A stretch of DNA of 64,000 nucleotides. Origin: Hyphomicrobium sp. CS1BSMeth3 (GTDB lineage: Bacteria; Pseudomonadota; Alphaproteobacteria; Rhizobiales; Hyphomicrobiaceae). The stretch is from positions 2,356,001-2,420,000 of the forward strand of contig NZ_FPEI01000006.1 of the NCBI RefSeq assembly GCF_900117415.1, given 5' to 3'. The notes below the pieces were generated by a model that did no database searches, was not told the DNA's origin, and worked only from the letters and a program-made list of their open reading frames with translations. Shown here piece after piece: positions 37,701 to 46,102 of the stretch (its first letter is position 1; every line of letters begins with the position of its first letter). The position numbers and the translations under genes were made by a program.

Positions 37701-37826
37701 GGCCTGTGCTCGTCGTAGTTACTGCAGTCTGCGGGGCGCGCATCAGCGCTGCCCTGCCATGGGCGCGTTGCCGGGCCCAGGGACTGGATTCCTATTGCCC
37801 CACTTTTGAGCACCCGAGGCGCCGGG

Positions 37827-37869
37827 TTGATCCCGGTCAATGTGACGACCGGATCCCTTGACGTATCAA
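37827..37869. promoter_or_regulatory. FNR/FixK-like box upstream of hemF
   Basis: TTGATCCCGGTCAA at 37827-37840 fits the FNR/FixK half-site pair TTGAT-N4-ATCAA with one change. A second, shorter palindrome TTGACGTATCAA follows at 37858-37869. Both lie 150-190 bp before hemF, in the roughly 310-bp gap from the ABC exporter, in which I see no other gene. Confidence 0.5.
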
Positions 37870-38014
37870 AGGGAAGCTGAGAATGCAGCTCCGTCCTCGG
37901 GGGGCGGCGCGCGGGTGGCCTCTCTACGTGCCGGTCGTGACGACATCATGTCCACGTACGGAACGCCGCTTATCGAGCGGGGAGACGTCGCGCGCGTCGA
38001 AAGAGAGGTGTCAC

Positions 38015-38926
38015 GTGACTAGCATGCCTCCAGATGAAATGCACCTCCGGAAGGCGACCGCGCGCACCTGGTTCGAGCGCCTCCGCGATGACATTTGCAT
38101 GACCTTCGAGCGGATCGAGGAGGAGCTGCCCGCAGGCGCGCCGCTATCGGACCGGCCCGCGGGCCGCTTCGCGCGCCAGCAATGGCGGCGCGGCGACCAT
38201 ACGGGCAGCGATGGCGGCGGCGGGCTCATGAGCATGATGCGCGGGCGCGTCTTCGAGAAGGTCGGCGTCCACACGTCGACCGTGTATGGTGAGTTCGCCC
38301 CCGAGTTCCGCGCGCAGATTCCCGGCGCATCGGAAGACCCCCGCTTCTGGGCCTCGGGCATTTCGCTCATTGCCCACCTGCAGAATCCGCACGTGCCGGC
38401 CGTGCACATGAACACGCGTTTCGTGGTGACGACGAAATGGTGGTTCGGCGGCGGCGCCGACCTGACGCCCGTTCTCGGGACGCGGCGCACGCAGGAGGAT
38501 CCCGACACGCGCGACTTCCATGCGGCCATGCAGGAAGCCTGCGCGCCGCACCCCATCGTCGACTACGCACGTCTCAAGGCGTGGTGCGACGAGTATTTTT
38601 ATCTGCCCCACCGCAAGGAGCCACGCGGCGTCGGCGGCATCTTCTACGACTATCTCACGCCCGAGCCGGCGGCCGGCGGCTGGGAAGCCGCGCTCGCCTT
38701 TACGCAGGATGTCGGGCGCACCTTCGGCCGCATCTACCCGGAGATCGTCCGGCGCAATTTCAAGAAGAAGTGGAGCGATGCCGAGCGCGACGAGCAGCTC
38801 GTGCGGCGCGGGCGCTACGTCGAGTTCAACCTGCTGCACGATCGCGGCACGGTGTTCGGCCTCAAGACCGGCGGGAACGTGGATTCGATCCTCTCGTCCA
38901 TGCCGCCCTTGGTGAAATGGCCTTGA
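38015..38926 (+). CDS. hemF: Aerobic coproporphyrinogen III oxidase
   Basis: 303 aa. Oxygen-dependent decarboxylation of coproporphyrinogen III to protoporphyrinogen IX in haem synthesis. Typical blocks: [73 protein letters not shown], and the C-terminal [35 protein letters not shown]. The start is probably GTG at 38015 (AGAGAGGTG six bases ahead), with ATG at 38024 as alternative. The FNR-like box upstream suggests oxygen regulation. It is followed by the 85-bp tandem repeat array. Confidence 0.96.
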   Translation: MTSMPPDEMHLRKATARTWFERLRDDICMTFERIEEELPAGAPLSDRPAGRFARQQWRRGDHTGSDGGGGLMSMMRGRVFEKVGVHTSTVYGEFAPEFRAQIPGASEDPRFWASGISLIAHLQNPHVPAVHMNTRFVVTTKWWFGGGADLTPVLGTRRTQEDPDTRDFHAAMQEACAPHPIVDYARLKAWCDEYFYLPHRKEPRGVGGIFYDYLTPEPAAGGWEAALAFTQDVGRTFGRIYPEIVRRNFKKKWSDAERDEQLVRRGRYVEFNLLHDRGTVFGLKTGGNVDSILSSMPPLVKWP

Positions 38927-38934
38927 TCTAGGTG

Positions 38935-39180
38935 CCGCGGGCTGCTGGGAAGGGGTGCTTCGCAACCCTGCCGTAGTGCTATGCCCGCGGCGGCCATGCG
39001 GACAGGGCGTCGCTCGTTGCCGTGGGCTGCTGGGAAGGGGTGCTTCGCAACCCCGCCGTGGTGCTATGCCCGCGGCGGCCATGCGGACAGGACATCGCTC
39101 GTTGCCGCGGGCTGCTGGGAAGGGGTGCTTCGCAACCCCGCCGTGGTGCTATGCCTGCGGCGGCCATGCGGACAAGATAC
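38935..39180 (+). repeat. Three tandem copies of the CCGCGGGC repeat, 85-bp period
   Basis: Units begin at 38935, 39020 and 39105, so the spacing is exactly 85 bp. Each has the 60-bp CCGCGGGC...GCCCGCGG palindromic unit plus a 25-bp spacer ending near CGCTCGTTGC. The copies differ at only a few positions. It fills most of the gap between the convergent hemF and hslO genes. Confidence 0.85.
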
Positions 39181-39207
39181 CAACCGCTGCAACGAGCGCG
39201 ACAGGTC

Positions 39208-39323
39208 CCTTCTCCCCGTGCTCACGGGGAGAAGGTTAGGATGAGGGGCGGCGGCAATTGCCAGCGTCGAGCAAGCTCCCGCCCCTCACCCTAACCCTCT
39301 CCCCGCGAAGAGCGGGGAGAGGG
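39208..39323. repeat. CTCTCCCC hairpin pair between hemF and hslO
   Basis: Hairpin 1: CCTTCTCCCCGTG/CACGGGGAGAAGG at 39208-39235. Hairpin 2: CCCTCTCCCCGC/GCGGGGAGAGGG at 39295-39323, preceded by CCCCTCACCCTAAC. Each stem is 12-13 bp and perfect. Lying between convergent genes, they could act as a bidirectional terminator. Confidence 0.75.
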
Positions 39324-39334
39324 GAAAATTTGCG

Positions 39335-40321
39335 TCACCCGATCACGTCGTCCCGCTCGAAGCGGTAGCTCGTCGAGCAGAACTCGCACTTCACGGTGAT
39401 GGCGCCGTCGGCCTCGCGCAGCGTCTCACGCTCCTTCTCGGGAAAGCCTTCGAGGAACGCGCCAATGCGCTCGCGCGAGCAGCGGCACTTGGCTTCGAGC
39501 GGCACGATCGGCGCAACGCGCACGCCCTCCTCGTGGAAGAGCCGCAGCAGCAGCCGCTCGGGCGCGAGCGTGGGATCGATCAGCTCGTGATCCTCGACGG
39601 TCGCAGCCAGGATCTCGACGCGGTTCCAATCATCATCGTGCTCGCCGGCAAGGCTCGCGTCGTGCGCTTCGCCTGTGAGCTCGGGCTTCTGCTCGCCGCC
39701 CGCCGCCGGCACGTGCTGGACGATCAGCCCGCCGGCACGCCAGTGCCAGCGCGAGGGCGCATCGCCACTGCGGCCGACGAACTGGCGGACGGCCGTGAGG
39801 CGGATGAAGGTCGGGAGCTGCTCGGACTGGCGGAAGTAGGTGATTGCCGCGTCCGCAAGACCTCGGCCCTCGAGCGGCACGACACCCTGGTGGCTCTCCT
39901 GCTCGCCGCCGGGATCAATGGTCATGGCGAGGCGGCCATTGCCGAGCAGGCTGCCGTCCGAGAGACCGCCGGACCTGCGCAGAGCTTCCAGGCGCTCGGG
40001 GTCGTAGCTCGCATAGCCGCGCAGCCGCCCCGGCACCTCGTACTGCACGACGAGAAAGCCGAGAGGCCCGTCCGACTTCGTCTGAAGGATGAGCCGTCCG
40101 CTCTGGAGCTGCTGGCCGAGGAGTGCCGTCAGCGCGATGGCCTGGCCGAGAACGACGCTGATCGGCTCGGGATAATCGTGCGAGGAAAGGATCTCGTCGA
40201 TGACATGGCCGAGGCGGACGACGCGTCCGGCGACGCGCGAGCGCACGGTGCCGAACGGCAGCACGAGGTCATCGCGCACCGGCGGCCCGCCGATGTCCGT
40301 TCGGCCCGCTCTGATCGTCAT
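39335..40321 (-). CDS. hslO: Hsp33 redox-regulated chaperone
   Basis: 328 aa. A holdase activated by oxidative unfolding. The C-terminal zinc site is CRC near EAKCRCSRERIG and CEFC near VKCEFCSTSY, that is CxC-N27-32-CxxC. The N-terminal domain includes VGRVVRLGHVIDEILSSHDYPEP-like and GFLVVQYEVPGRLRGYASYD segments. The ATG at 40321 has AGGA ahead; the frame extends to 40402 without support. It follows argF by 16 bp, the usual argD-argF-hslO order in Hyphomicrobiales, so it is probably co-transcribed with the arginine genes and subject to the same leader. Confidence 0.94.
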   Translation of the reverse strand: MTIRAGRTDIGGPPVRDDLVLPFGTVRSRVAGRVVRLGHVIDEILSSHDYPEPISVVLGQAIALTALLGQQLQSGRLILQTKSDGPLGFLVVQYEVPGRLRGYASYDPERLEALRRSGGLSDGSLLGNGRLAMTIDPGGEQESHQGVVPLEGRGLADAAITYFRQSEQLPTFIRLTAVRQFVGRSGDAPSRWHWRAGGLIVQHVPAAGGEQKPELTGEAHDASLAGEHDDDWNRVEILAATVEDHELIDPTLAPERLLLRLFHEEGVRVAPIVPLEAKCRCSRERIGAFLEGFPEKERETLREADGAITVKCEFCSTSYRFERDDVIG

Positions 40322-40337
40322 CGTTCCATCGTCCTGC

Positions 40338-41288
40338 TCAGTCGACGCCGAGGCACCAGGCGAGAATGGCCTTCTGGGCGTGGAGCCGGTTCTCCGCCTC
40401 ATCGAACACGACAGACTGCGCCCCGTCGATCACGTCGGCCGAGACCTCATGCCCCCGGTAGGCCGGCAGGCAATGCATGAAGATTGCATCCTTCCCTGCG
40501 CGGTCCATCAAATTCTGATCGACCGCATAGGGCCCGAGGAGCTGCTTGCGCCGCGGGGCATCGTCCTGCCCCATGGAGACCCACGTGTCGGTCACCACGC
40601 ACTCGGCACCCTTGACCGCCTCGGCCGGATCGTCCGTCAAAAGCACGCTGTCTTTTGCGCCTTCGGACTTCACCCAGTCGATCACGGCCTGCTCGGGCTT
40701 GAGCTGAGCCGGCGTCGCGACGCGAAGCTTGAAGCCGAACTTCACGGCCGCGTGCATCCAGGAAGCGGCCACGTTGTTGCCATCGCCGACCCAGGCGACG
40801 GTGCGGCCGCCGATGTTGCCGCGCGTCTCCTCGAACGTGAGGATGTCGGCGACGATCTGGCAGGGGTGGCTCAGATCCGTCAGGCCGTTGATCACCGGAA
40901 TGGTCGCGTGCTCGGCGAGATCGACCAACGTCTGGTGGGCATTGGCGCGGACCATGAGCGCGTCGGCATAGCGCGAGAGCACCTTCGCCGTGTCCGAGAT
41001 CGGCTCGCCGCGGCCGAGCTGCATGTCCGTGTGGTTGAGGCCGATCGTCTGCCCGCCGAGCTGGCGCATGGCGACGTCGAACGACACGCGCGTCCGCGTC
41101 GAGGGCTTCTCGAAGATCATCACGAGGACCATGTCCTCGATGTCCTTGGGCCGAAGATGCTGGGGCACGCGCCTGCCGGCCTTCTTCATCTCGTGCGCCA
41201 TGTCGACAATGCGGCGCAGCACGCGGGCGTCGATCTGATCGAGATCGAGGAAATGGCGGGGCGGCTTCAAGCCGATACGGGCATCCAT
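40338..41288 (-). CDS. argF: Ornithine carbamoyltransferase
   Basis: 316 aa. Makes citrulline from ornithine and carbamoyl phosphate. Carbamoyl-phosphate site [15 protein letters not shown], ornithine-side segments [12 protein letters not shown] and [10 protein letters not shown], and the catalytic [11 protein letters not shown]. The ATG at 41288 ([16 protein letters not shown]) is the natural start; the frame extends 27 residues upstream without homology. It lies 91 bp after argD on the same strand. Confidence 0.96.
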   Translation of the reverse strand: MDARIGLKPPRHFLDLDQIDARVLRRIVDMAHEMKKAGRRVPQHLRPKDIEDMVLVMIFEKPSTRTRVSFDVAMRQLGGQTIGLNHTDMQLGRGEPISDTAKVLSRYADALMVRANAHQTLVDLAEHATIPVINGLTDLSHPCQIVADILTFEETRGNIGGRTVAWVGDGNNVAASWMHAAVKFGFKLRVATPAQLKPEQAVIDWVKSEGAKDSVLLTDDPAEAVKGAECVVTDTWVSMGQDDAPRRKQLLGPYAVDQNLMDRAGKDAIFMHCLPAYRGHEVSADVIDGAQSVVFDEAENRLHAQKAILAWCLGVD

Positions 41289-41379
41289 GGCGGTCTCGCC
41301 GTTCGAGATCGAAAGATAGAGCCATCGGCGCCGCCACCTCTGCCATCGGCAGAAACGGCAGCGCCGCATTACGAAGTTC

Positions 41380-42603
41380 CTACTTCACCTGCTTTTTCGC
41401 GTTCGTGAGCGCGCGCGAGAGGCGCGCAACGCCCTCGGCCAGCTCCTCGTCCGGCGTCGTCAGCGGCGGGATCATGCGCACGACGTTGTCGCCAGCGCCG
41501 ACCGTTAGCAGATGCTCGGCGAGGCAAGCCTTCACGACGTCACCAGCCAGGATCTTGTCCTTGATCTTGACGCCGATCAGGAGACCTTCGCCGCGAATGC
41601 CCTCGACGATATCGGCATGCTCGTCCTGCACGCGCGCGAGGAGCTGCTTGAAGCGCAGCGCCTTCCTCTGCACTTCCTCGAGGAAACCCGGCTCCAGCAC
41701 GGCTTCGAGCACGGCATTGCCGACGGCCATGGCGAGCGGATTGCCACCGAACGTCGAGCCGTGCGTGCCGGGCACCATGCCCTTCGCCGCTTCCGTCGTC
41801 GCAAGGAAGGCGCCGACCGGGAAGCCGCCACCAATGCCTTTGGCGATCGCCATGGCATCCGGCTTGATGCCCGCGGCCTCGTAGGCGAAGAGCTTGCCCG
41901 TGCGGCCGACGCCGGTCTGCACCTCGTCCAGAATGAGCAGCAGGCCGTTCTTGTCGGCGAGCGCGCGCAGGCCCTGGAGGAACTCCTTGGTGCAGGCGCG
42001 GATGCCGCCTTCGCCCTGAATGGGCTCGACCATGATCGCCGCGGTCGCAGGCTCGATGGCCTTCTCGACGAGGGCGAGGTCATTGACCGTCTCGAGCACG
42101 TCGAAGCCGGGCGCCGGCTCGCCGAAGCCCTCGAGGTACTTCTCATTGCCGGCAGCGGCGATCGTGCCGAGCGTACGGCCGTGGAACGAGCCCTTGAAGG
42201 TGATGATGCGCCAGCGCTCGGGATGCCCGCTCGTGAACTGATAGCGGCGTGCGAGCTTGATGATGCCCTCGCAGGCCTCCGCACCCGAATTGCAGAAGAA
42301 AACCTTGTCGGCGAACGTCGTCGCGACGAGGCGCTCGGCGAGCTTTTCCTGGCCGGCCACGCGATAGAGGTTCGAGGTGTGCCAGAGCTTCTGCGCCTGC
42401 TCGGCGAGCGCGGCGATCAGCTTGGGGTTTGCATGGCCGAGCGCGTTCACGGCAATGCCGGAGCCGAAGTCGAGATAGCGCTCGCCCTTGGTGTCGATCA
42501 GCCAGGAGCCCTCGCCCCGGTCGAAGACGACGTCGTAGCGGCCATAGGTGCCCATGACGGCAGGCGAAGGGCCGGAAGAGGCAGCGGTGGTTGCGGCGGA
42601 CAT
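41380..42603 (-). CDS. argD: Acetylornithine aminotransferase
   Basis: 407 aa. PLP enzyme of arginine (and lysine) synthesis. N-terminal [31 protein letters not shown]-phosphate segment [15 protein letters not shown], Asp of [14 protein letters not shown] and Schiff-base Lys of [15 protein letters not shown]. The ATG at 42603 has GGAAAGAG ahead. It is the first structural gene of the argD-argF-hslO operon. Its roughly 200-nt leader contains an Arg-rich reading frame and a terminator, so expression is probably set by attenuation. Confidence 0.95.
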   Translation of the reverse strand: MSAATTAASSGPSPAVMGTYGRYDVVFDRGEGSWLIDTKGERYLDFGSGIAVNALGHANPKLIAALAEQAQKLWHTSNLYRVAGQEKLAERLVATTFADKVFFCNSGAEACEGIIKLARRYQFTSGHPERWRIITFKGSFHGRTLGTIAAAGNEKYLEGFGEPAPGFDVLETVNDLALVEKAIEPATAAIMVEPIQGEGGIRACTKEFLQGLRALADKNGLLLILDEVQTGVGRTGKLFAYEAAGIKPDAMAIAKGIGGGFPVGAFLATTEAAKGMVPGTHGSTFGGNPLAMAVGNAVLEAVLEPGFLEEVQRKALRFKQLLARVQDEHADIVEGIRGEGLLIGVKIKDKILAGDVVKACLAEHLLTVGAGDNVVRMIPPLTTPDEELAEGVARLSRALTNAKKQVK

Positions 42604-42690
42604 CTGTGAGGCTCTTTCCAATGCTGGATCAGGTCGGAAGTGGCAGCGAATTCAGAAGAAAGAGGGGCTTTGGCCGGCGCGTCCAAAATG

Positions 42691-42714
42691 AAAAAGGCCG
42701 CGCGACTGCGCGGC
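42691..42714 (-). terminator. Rho-independent terminator in the argD leader (attenuator)
   Basis: On the minus strand GCCGCGC and GCGCGGC form a perfect 7-bp stem with a 4-nt loop, followed at once by TTTTT. It stands 88 bp before the argD start and downstream of the Arg-rich leader frame. Its left arm (TGCCGCG, 42709-42715) can pair instead with CGCGGCA inside the leader frame (42753-42759), with a stable hairpin (42724-42747) in between. Confidence 0.85.
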
Positions 42715-42745
42715 ACGGACAACGACGGCTGGTCTCACCACGCCG

Positions 42746-42808
42746 TCATCGCTGCCGCGGGCCGCAGCCCCAACGACGTCGCTCACGGATGTTCGCATAG
42801 ATCGACAT
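42746..42808 (-). CDS. Arginine leader peptide of the argD operon
   Basis: A 20-codon frame, MSIYANIRERRRWGCGPRQR, with six Arg codons including three in a row (CGA CGT CGT). It is followed by a hairpin and then a U-tailed terminator before argD. Six bases separate the -10-like CATATA from its ATG, so transcription probably starts at or next to the ATG, giving a leaderless mRNA as known for trpL in Sinorhizobium. Ribosome stalling at the Arg codons would leave CGCGGCA free to block the terminator. Too short for ordinary gene finders. Confidence 0.8.
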   Translation of the reverse strand: MSIYANIRERRRWGCGPRQR

Positions 42809-42814
42809 GGGCCC

Positions 42815-42844
42815 TATATGGGGCAGAGCGGCCGCTGGTGTCAA
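42815..42844 (-). promoter_or_regulatory. Promoter of the argD leader
   Basis: On the minus strand TTGACA (42839-42844), an 18-bp spacer, then CATATA (42815-42820). The expected start point falls at the A of the leader-peptide ATG at 42808. Confidence 0.7.
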
Positions 42845-42859
42845 TAATTCAGGCAATTC

Positions 42860-42899
42860 AACGAAAGGCCCGGGCAGCCGCCTGGCAGCCCGGGCCCTT
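42860..42899 (-). terminator. Terminator of the SH3-domain protein gene
   Basis: On the minus strand GGCCCGGGCTGCC pairs with GGCTGCCCGGGCC-type sequence across a short loop (42867-42896), followed by TTTCGTT. It is about 30 bp after the stop of the upstream leftward gene and separates it from the argD leader. Confidence 0.75.
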
Positions 42900-42928
42900 A
42901 TGGATCGCAATGTGGACCGATCTAGCGA

Positions 42929-43510
42929 CTAGCGGCGCTGATCACCGCGATGATCAGGCCCGGGGCGATCTCCCCTGGGGCGATCGGGCCGCTTCCAGCC
43001 GCGATCCGGCGGACCCTTCATGCCGGGAGGGGCCTGATAGCCCTGGCGCCACCAGCCGGCCTTGCGCGGCCCGGATGGCGGTGCCCGCCAGCCCGGACGC
43101 GGCCGCGGCTTGAACGCTACCCAGCGGTCGCGCTCCTTGAACCAGGGCCGGCCCGTGTAGTGCTGGCGCCAATAGTTTGCCGCGAGGAACGTGACGACGG
43201 GGATCCGCGCCGCGCTGAGGCCGATATCGGGCACAGGCACGTACTCGCCGCGCCGACTGAGGGCCAGGTACTCGCTGAATACCCACCCGCGGTTGCCGCC
43301 CGCGATCACATCGCACCAGGACTCGTCCCTGAGACAGCCGCGAATGTCGACGGATGTCCCCTCGGGAATGACGCCCATGCTCGGGAACTCCGTATCGGGT
43401 CCCGTCCTGTGGTTCACATTGGCCGTCGTAAAGCCCGGCGCCGCCTGCGCGACCATCGCGCCCGTCATCGAGAGCGCCAGGACCGCGGAAGCCAACTTCA
43501 GCATTTTCAT
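42929..43510 (-). CDS. Secreted bacterial SH3-domain protein
   Basis: About 193 aa. A signal peptide (LASAVLALSMTGAMVAQA) is followed by an SH3_3 domain: FTTANVNHRTGPDTEFPSMGVIPEGTSVDIRGCL, then WCDVIAGGNRGWVFSEYL. The C-terminal half is disordered, with many Pro, Arg, Gly and Trp. Such domains bind cell-wall peptides or mediate periplasmic protein contacts. ATG at 43510 has GAGGG at good spacing; ATG at 43519 is too close to it. Confidence 0.82.
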   Translation of the reverse strand: MKMLKLASAVLALSMTGAMVAQAAPGFTTANVNHRTGPDTEFPSMGVIPEGTSVDIRGCLRDESWCDVIAGGNRGWVFSEYLALSRRGEYVPVPDIGLSAARIPVVTFLAANYWRQHYTGRPWFKERDRWVAFKPRPRPGWRAPPSGPRKAGWWRQGYQAPPGMKGPPDRGWKRPDRPRGDRPGPDHRGDQRR

Positions 43511-43652
43511 CAGACTCATCCCTCATTAGGTGATCTGCTTCACGCACAACACACCCAGCGCAAACGGCGCGCGCGGCGGCGATCCGTCTCGTCCAATGCG
43601 GAATAGCTTTTTCAATGGATCGGCCGTGCGACAACCCGCGCGCGAGGGCGCC

Positions 43653-44384
43653 TTAATTGCGCCGCGCGGAGACGAGGAGGAACATCGGCCGCTCGCGCTC
43701 CTTGGCCCATGCGGGCTGGGCCGCGATCTGCTCCGGCGTCGGGCCGTACTCTTCAACGTGGGCAATCGCGAAGCCCGCGCCGATCAGCGCATTGAGCGTG
43801 GTCGCGAGTGTGCGGTGATATTTGACGACGCCCGGCCTGAACCACTCCGTCGTGCGCGTACCTTCGGCGAGATAGCCGTCCACGGGCCATGTCGGGGCGC
43901 CATCCAGATGGGTGAGCCATTCGGCGCGGCGCGACGCCATCAGGATCGGATGCTCGGTCGAGAAGACGAAATGCCCGCCGGGAATGAGCGCGGCGTGCAC
44001 TTCAGCAAAGAGCCGCGCCACGTCCTCGAGATAGTGGATGGCAAGCGAGCTGTAGGCGAGATCGAAGCGACCCTTGGGCAACGCCACTGTCGCGAGATCA
44101 TGCTGCTGGTAGGTGATCGCGTCGTCCGACGTCGCCGCGCGGGCGCGCGCAAGCATATTCTCGGAGAGGTCGATACCGAGCACGTCGGCGGCGCCGTTCT
44201 CGCGCGCCCAGCGGCAGAACCAGCCAAAGCCACAGCCGAGATCGACGATCCTGAGACCGCGCACGTCGGGCAGCATGGCCTGCAGGCGAGGCCACTCCGG
44301 CGCTGAAGGGAGGCCGCCCACCGAACGCGGCAGGCGGCTGTACCCAGCGAAGAACTCCGGATCGTCGTAGATGTTCTGAGGCAT
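43653..44384 (-). CDS. Class I SAM-dependent methyltransferase
   Basis: 243 aa. SAM-binding motif I is IVDLGCGFGWFCRWA, motif II region VLGIDLSENMLARAR, then QHDLATVALPKGRFDLAYSSLAIHYLEDV and the post-motif IPGGHFVFSTEHPI. The N-terminus NIYDDPEFFAGYSRLPRS is common in small-molecule methyltransferases of the BioC/UbiE-like kind. The gene starts 12 bp after the serA stop, so it is probably the third gene of a serC-serA unit. Substrate unknown. Confidence 0.87.
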   Translation of the reverse strand: MPQNIYDDPEFFAGYSRLPRSVGGLPSAPEWPRLQAMLPDVRGLRIVDLGCGFGWFCRWARENGAADVLGIDLSENMLARARAATSDDAITYQQHDLATVALPKGRFDLAYSSLAIHYLEDVARLFAEVHAALIPGGHFVFSTEHPILMASRRAEWLTHLDGAPTWPVDGYLAEGTRTTEWFRPGVVKYHRTLATTLNALIGAGFAIAHVEEYGPTPEQIAAQPAWAKERERPMFLLVSARRN

Positions 44385-44396
44385 CAGCCCCGTTTA

Positions 44397-45986
44397 TCAG
44401 AAAGCGAGGCGGTTGGCCCTCACGACATGCGGCAGCGAGCGTACCTGAGCCATGACGGGCTCGGGCATGGGCTCGTCCAGCGTGACGATGCAGATGGCGT
44501 CACCGCCGGGCTTGTCGCGGCCGAGGTTGAGCGTCGCGATGTTGAGGCCCGCCTTGCCCATGAGCATTCCGAAGTTGCCGATGAAGCCCGGCTTGTCGGA
44601 ATTGCGCACGAAGAGCATGTGCGGCGCCGTCTCGAACTCCATGTTGATGTCGCGCACCTGGATGATGCGGGGGCGGCCATCACTGAAGACCGTGCCGGCC
44701 ACCGAGCGCTCGTAGTCGTCGGTGACGACGGTCAGGCGCATGTAACCCTCGAAGGCGCCGTCCTGCGTGCGCGTCGTCTCCTCGACGACAATGCCGCGAT
44801 CCTTCGCCGTCGTCGTCGCCGAGACCATGTTCACGGCATCCGACAGCAACGGGCGCAGGATACCCGCGACGCCGGCCGCCGTGAGCGGCTTGACGTTCAG
44901 CTCCGCGACGGTGCCGGAGTATTCGAGGCGGATGCCCTTGATGCTCGATTCCGTGAGCTGGCCGGCGAAGAGGCCGAGCTGCTCGGCGAGCTTCACCCAG
45001 GGGCGTAGGCGCGGCGCCTCCTCGGCCGTGATCGACGGGAAGTTCACCGCGTTGGAGATCGCGCCCTTGAGCAGGTAGTCGGACATCTGCTCGGCAATCT
45101 GCAGGGCGACATTCTCCTGCGCTTCCGAGGTGGCAGCGCCGAGATGCGGGGTGCAGACGACGTTCGGCAAACCGAAAAGGACGTTTTCTTTGGCCGGCTC
45201 GACCTCGAAAACGTCGAGCGCCGCGCCCGCAACCTTGCCCGCCTTGAGCGCTGCTGCGAGGGCGTGCTCGTCGACGAGGCCGCCGCGCGCGCAGTTGATG
45301 ATGCGCACGCCGGTCCTCATCTGCTCGAAGGCTGAGGCATTGAGGACATTGCGCGCGCGCTCGGTCAGCGGCGTGTGCAGGGTGATGAAATCCGCGCGCT
45401 GCAGCAGTGCCGGCAGCTCGACCTTCTCGACGCCGATCTCGACGGCGCGCTCCTCGGAGAGGAAGGGATCGAAGGCGATGACGCGCATCTTGAGTCCGAT
45501 GGCGCGGTCGGCAACGATCGAGCCGATATTACCGCAGCCGATCACGCCGAGCGTCTTGCCGAAGAGCTCGACACCCATGAAGCGGGATTTCTCCCACTTG
45601 CCGGCCTGCGTCGAGCGATCCGCCTCGGGAAGCTGGCGCGCAAGCGCCATCATCATGGCAATGGCGTGCTCGGCCGTCGTGATCGAATTGCCGAAGGGCG
45701 TGTTCATCACGATGATGCCCTTGGCGGTGGCGGCCTTGATATCGACGTTGTCGACGCCGATGCCGGCGCGGCCGATCACCTTGAGGTTGGTCGCCGCAGC
45801 GATGATCTTCTCGGTGGCCTTGGTCGCCGAGCGGACGGCGAGGCCGTCATAGTTGCCGATGATCGCGGCGAGCTTTTCCTTGTCCTTGCCGAGCGTCGGC
45901 TCGAAGGTCACGTCGATGCCGCGATCCTTGAAGATCTGCACGGCGGTAGGGGAAAGCTCGTCGGAAATGAGAACTTTGGGAGCCAT
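44397..45986 (-). CDS. serA: D-3-phosphoglycerate dehydrogenase
   Basis: 529 aa, the long form. First step of serine synthesis. Substrate domain MAPKVLISDELSPTAVQIF, Rossmann motif TLGVIGCGNIGSIVADRAIG, catalytic Arg in NCARGGLVDEHAL, Glu in FEVEPAKENVLF and His in CTPHLGAATSEAQ. Then come the ASB domain and a C-terminal ACT domain (LFVRNSDKPGFIGNFGMLMGKAGLNIA) for serine feedback. ATG at 45986 has AGGATC ahead; the upstream part of the open frame to 46403 is antisense to serC and is not coding. Confidence 0.96.
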   Translation of the reverse strand: MAPKVLISDELSPTAVQIFKDRGIDVTFEPTLGKDKEKLAAIIGNYDGLAVRSATKATEKIIAAATNLKVIGRAGIGVDNVDIKAATAKGIIVMNTPFGNSITTAEHAIAMMMALARQLPEADRSTQAGKWEKSRFMGVELFGKTLGVIGCGNIGSIVADRAIGLKMRVIAFDPFLSEERAVEIGVEKVELPALLQRADFITLHTPLTERARNVLNASAFEQMRTGVRIINCARGGLVDEHALAAALKAGKVAGAALDVFEVEPAKENVLFGLPNVVCTPHLGAATSEAQENVALQIAEQMSDYLLKGAISNAVNFPSITAEEAPRLRPWVKLAEQLGLFAGQLTESSIKGIRLEYSGTVAELNVKPLTAAGVAGILRPLLSDAVNMVSATTTAKDRGIVVEETTRTQDGAFEGYMRLTVVTDDYERSVAGTVFSDGRPRIIQVRDINMEFETAPHMLFVRNSDKPGFIGNFGMLMGKAGLNIATLNLGRDKPGGDAICIVTLDEPMPEPVMAQVRSLPHVVRANRLAF

Positions 45987-46102
45987 GGCGTCATGATCCT
46001 GAATGAATGTGCGCCGGCACGTCCGTTCGCGATGCTGCGGCGCGGGTGCATTTTCTGATGCGGAATTGGGTGAGGGGCGACGCGCGCCCCTCGCTTCAGC
46101 TC

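Noticed and set aside
38935-39180. Possible CRISPR array
   Set aside because: Only three copies, 60-bp palindromic units with nearly identical 25-bp spacers, no cas genes, and the same unit is dispersed singly elsewhere.
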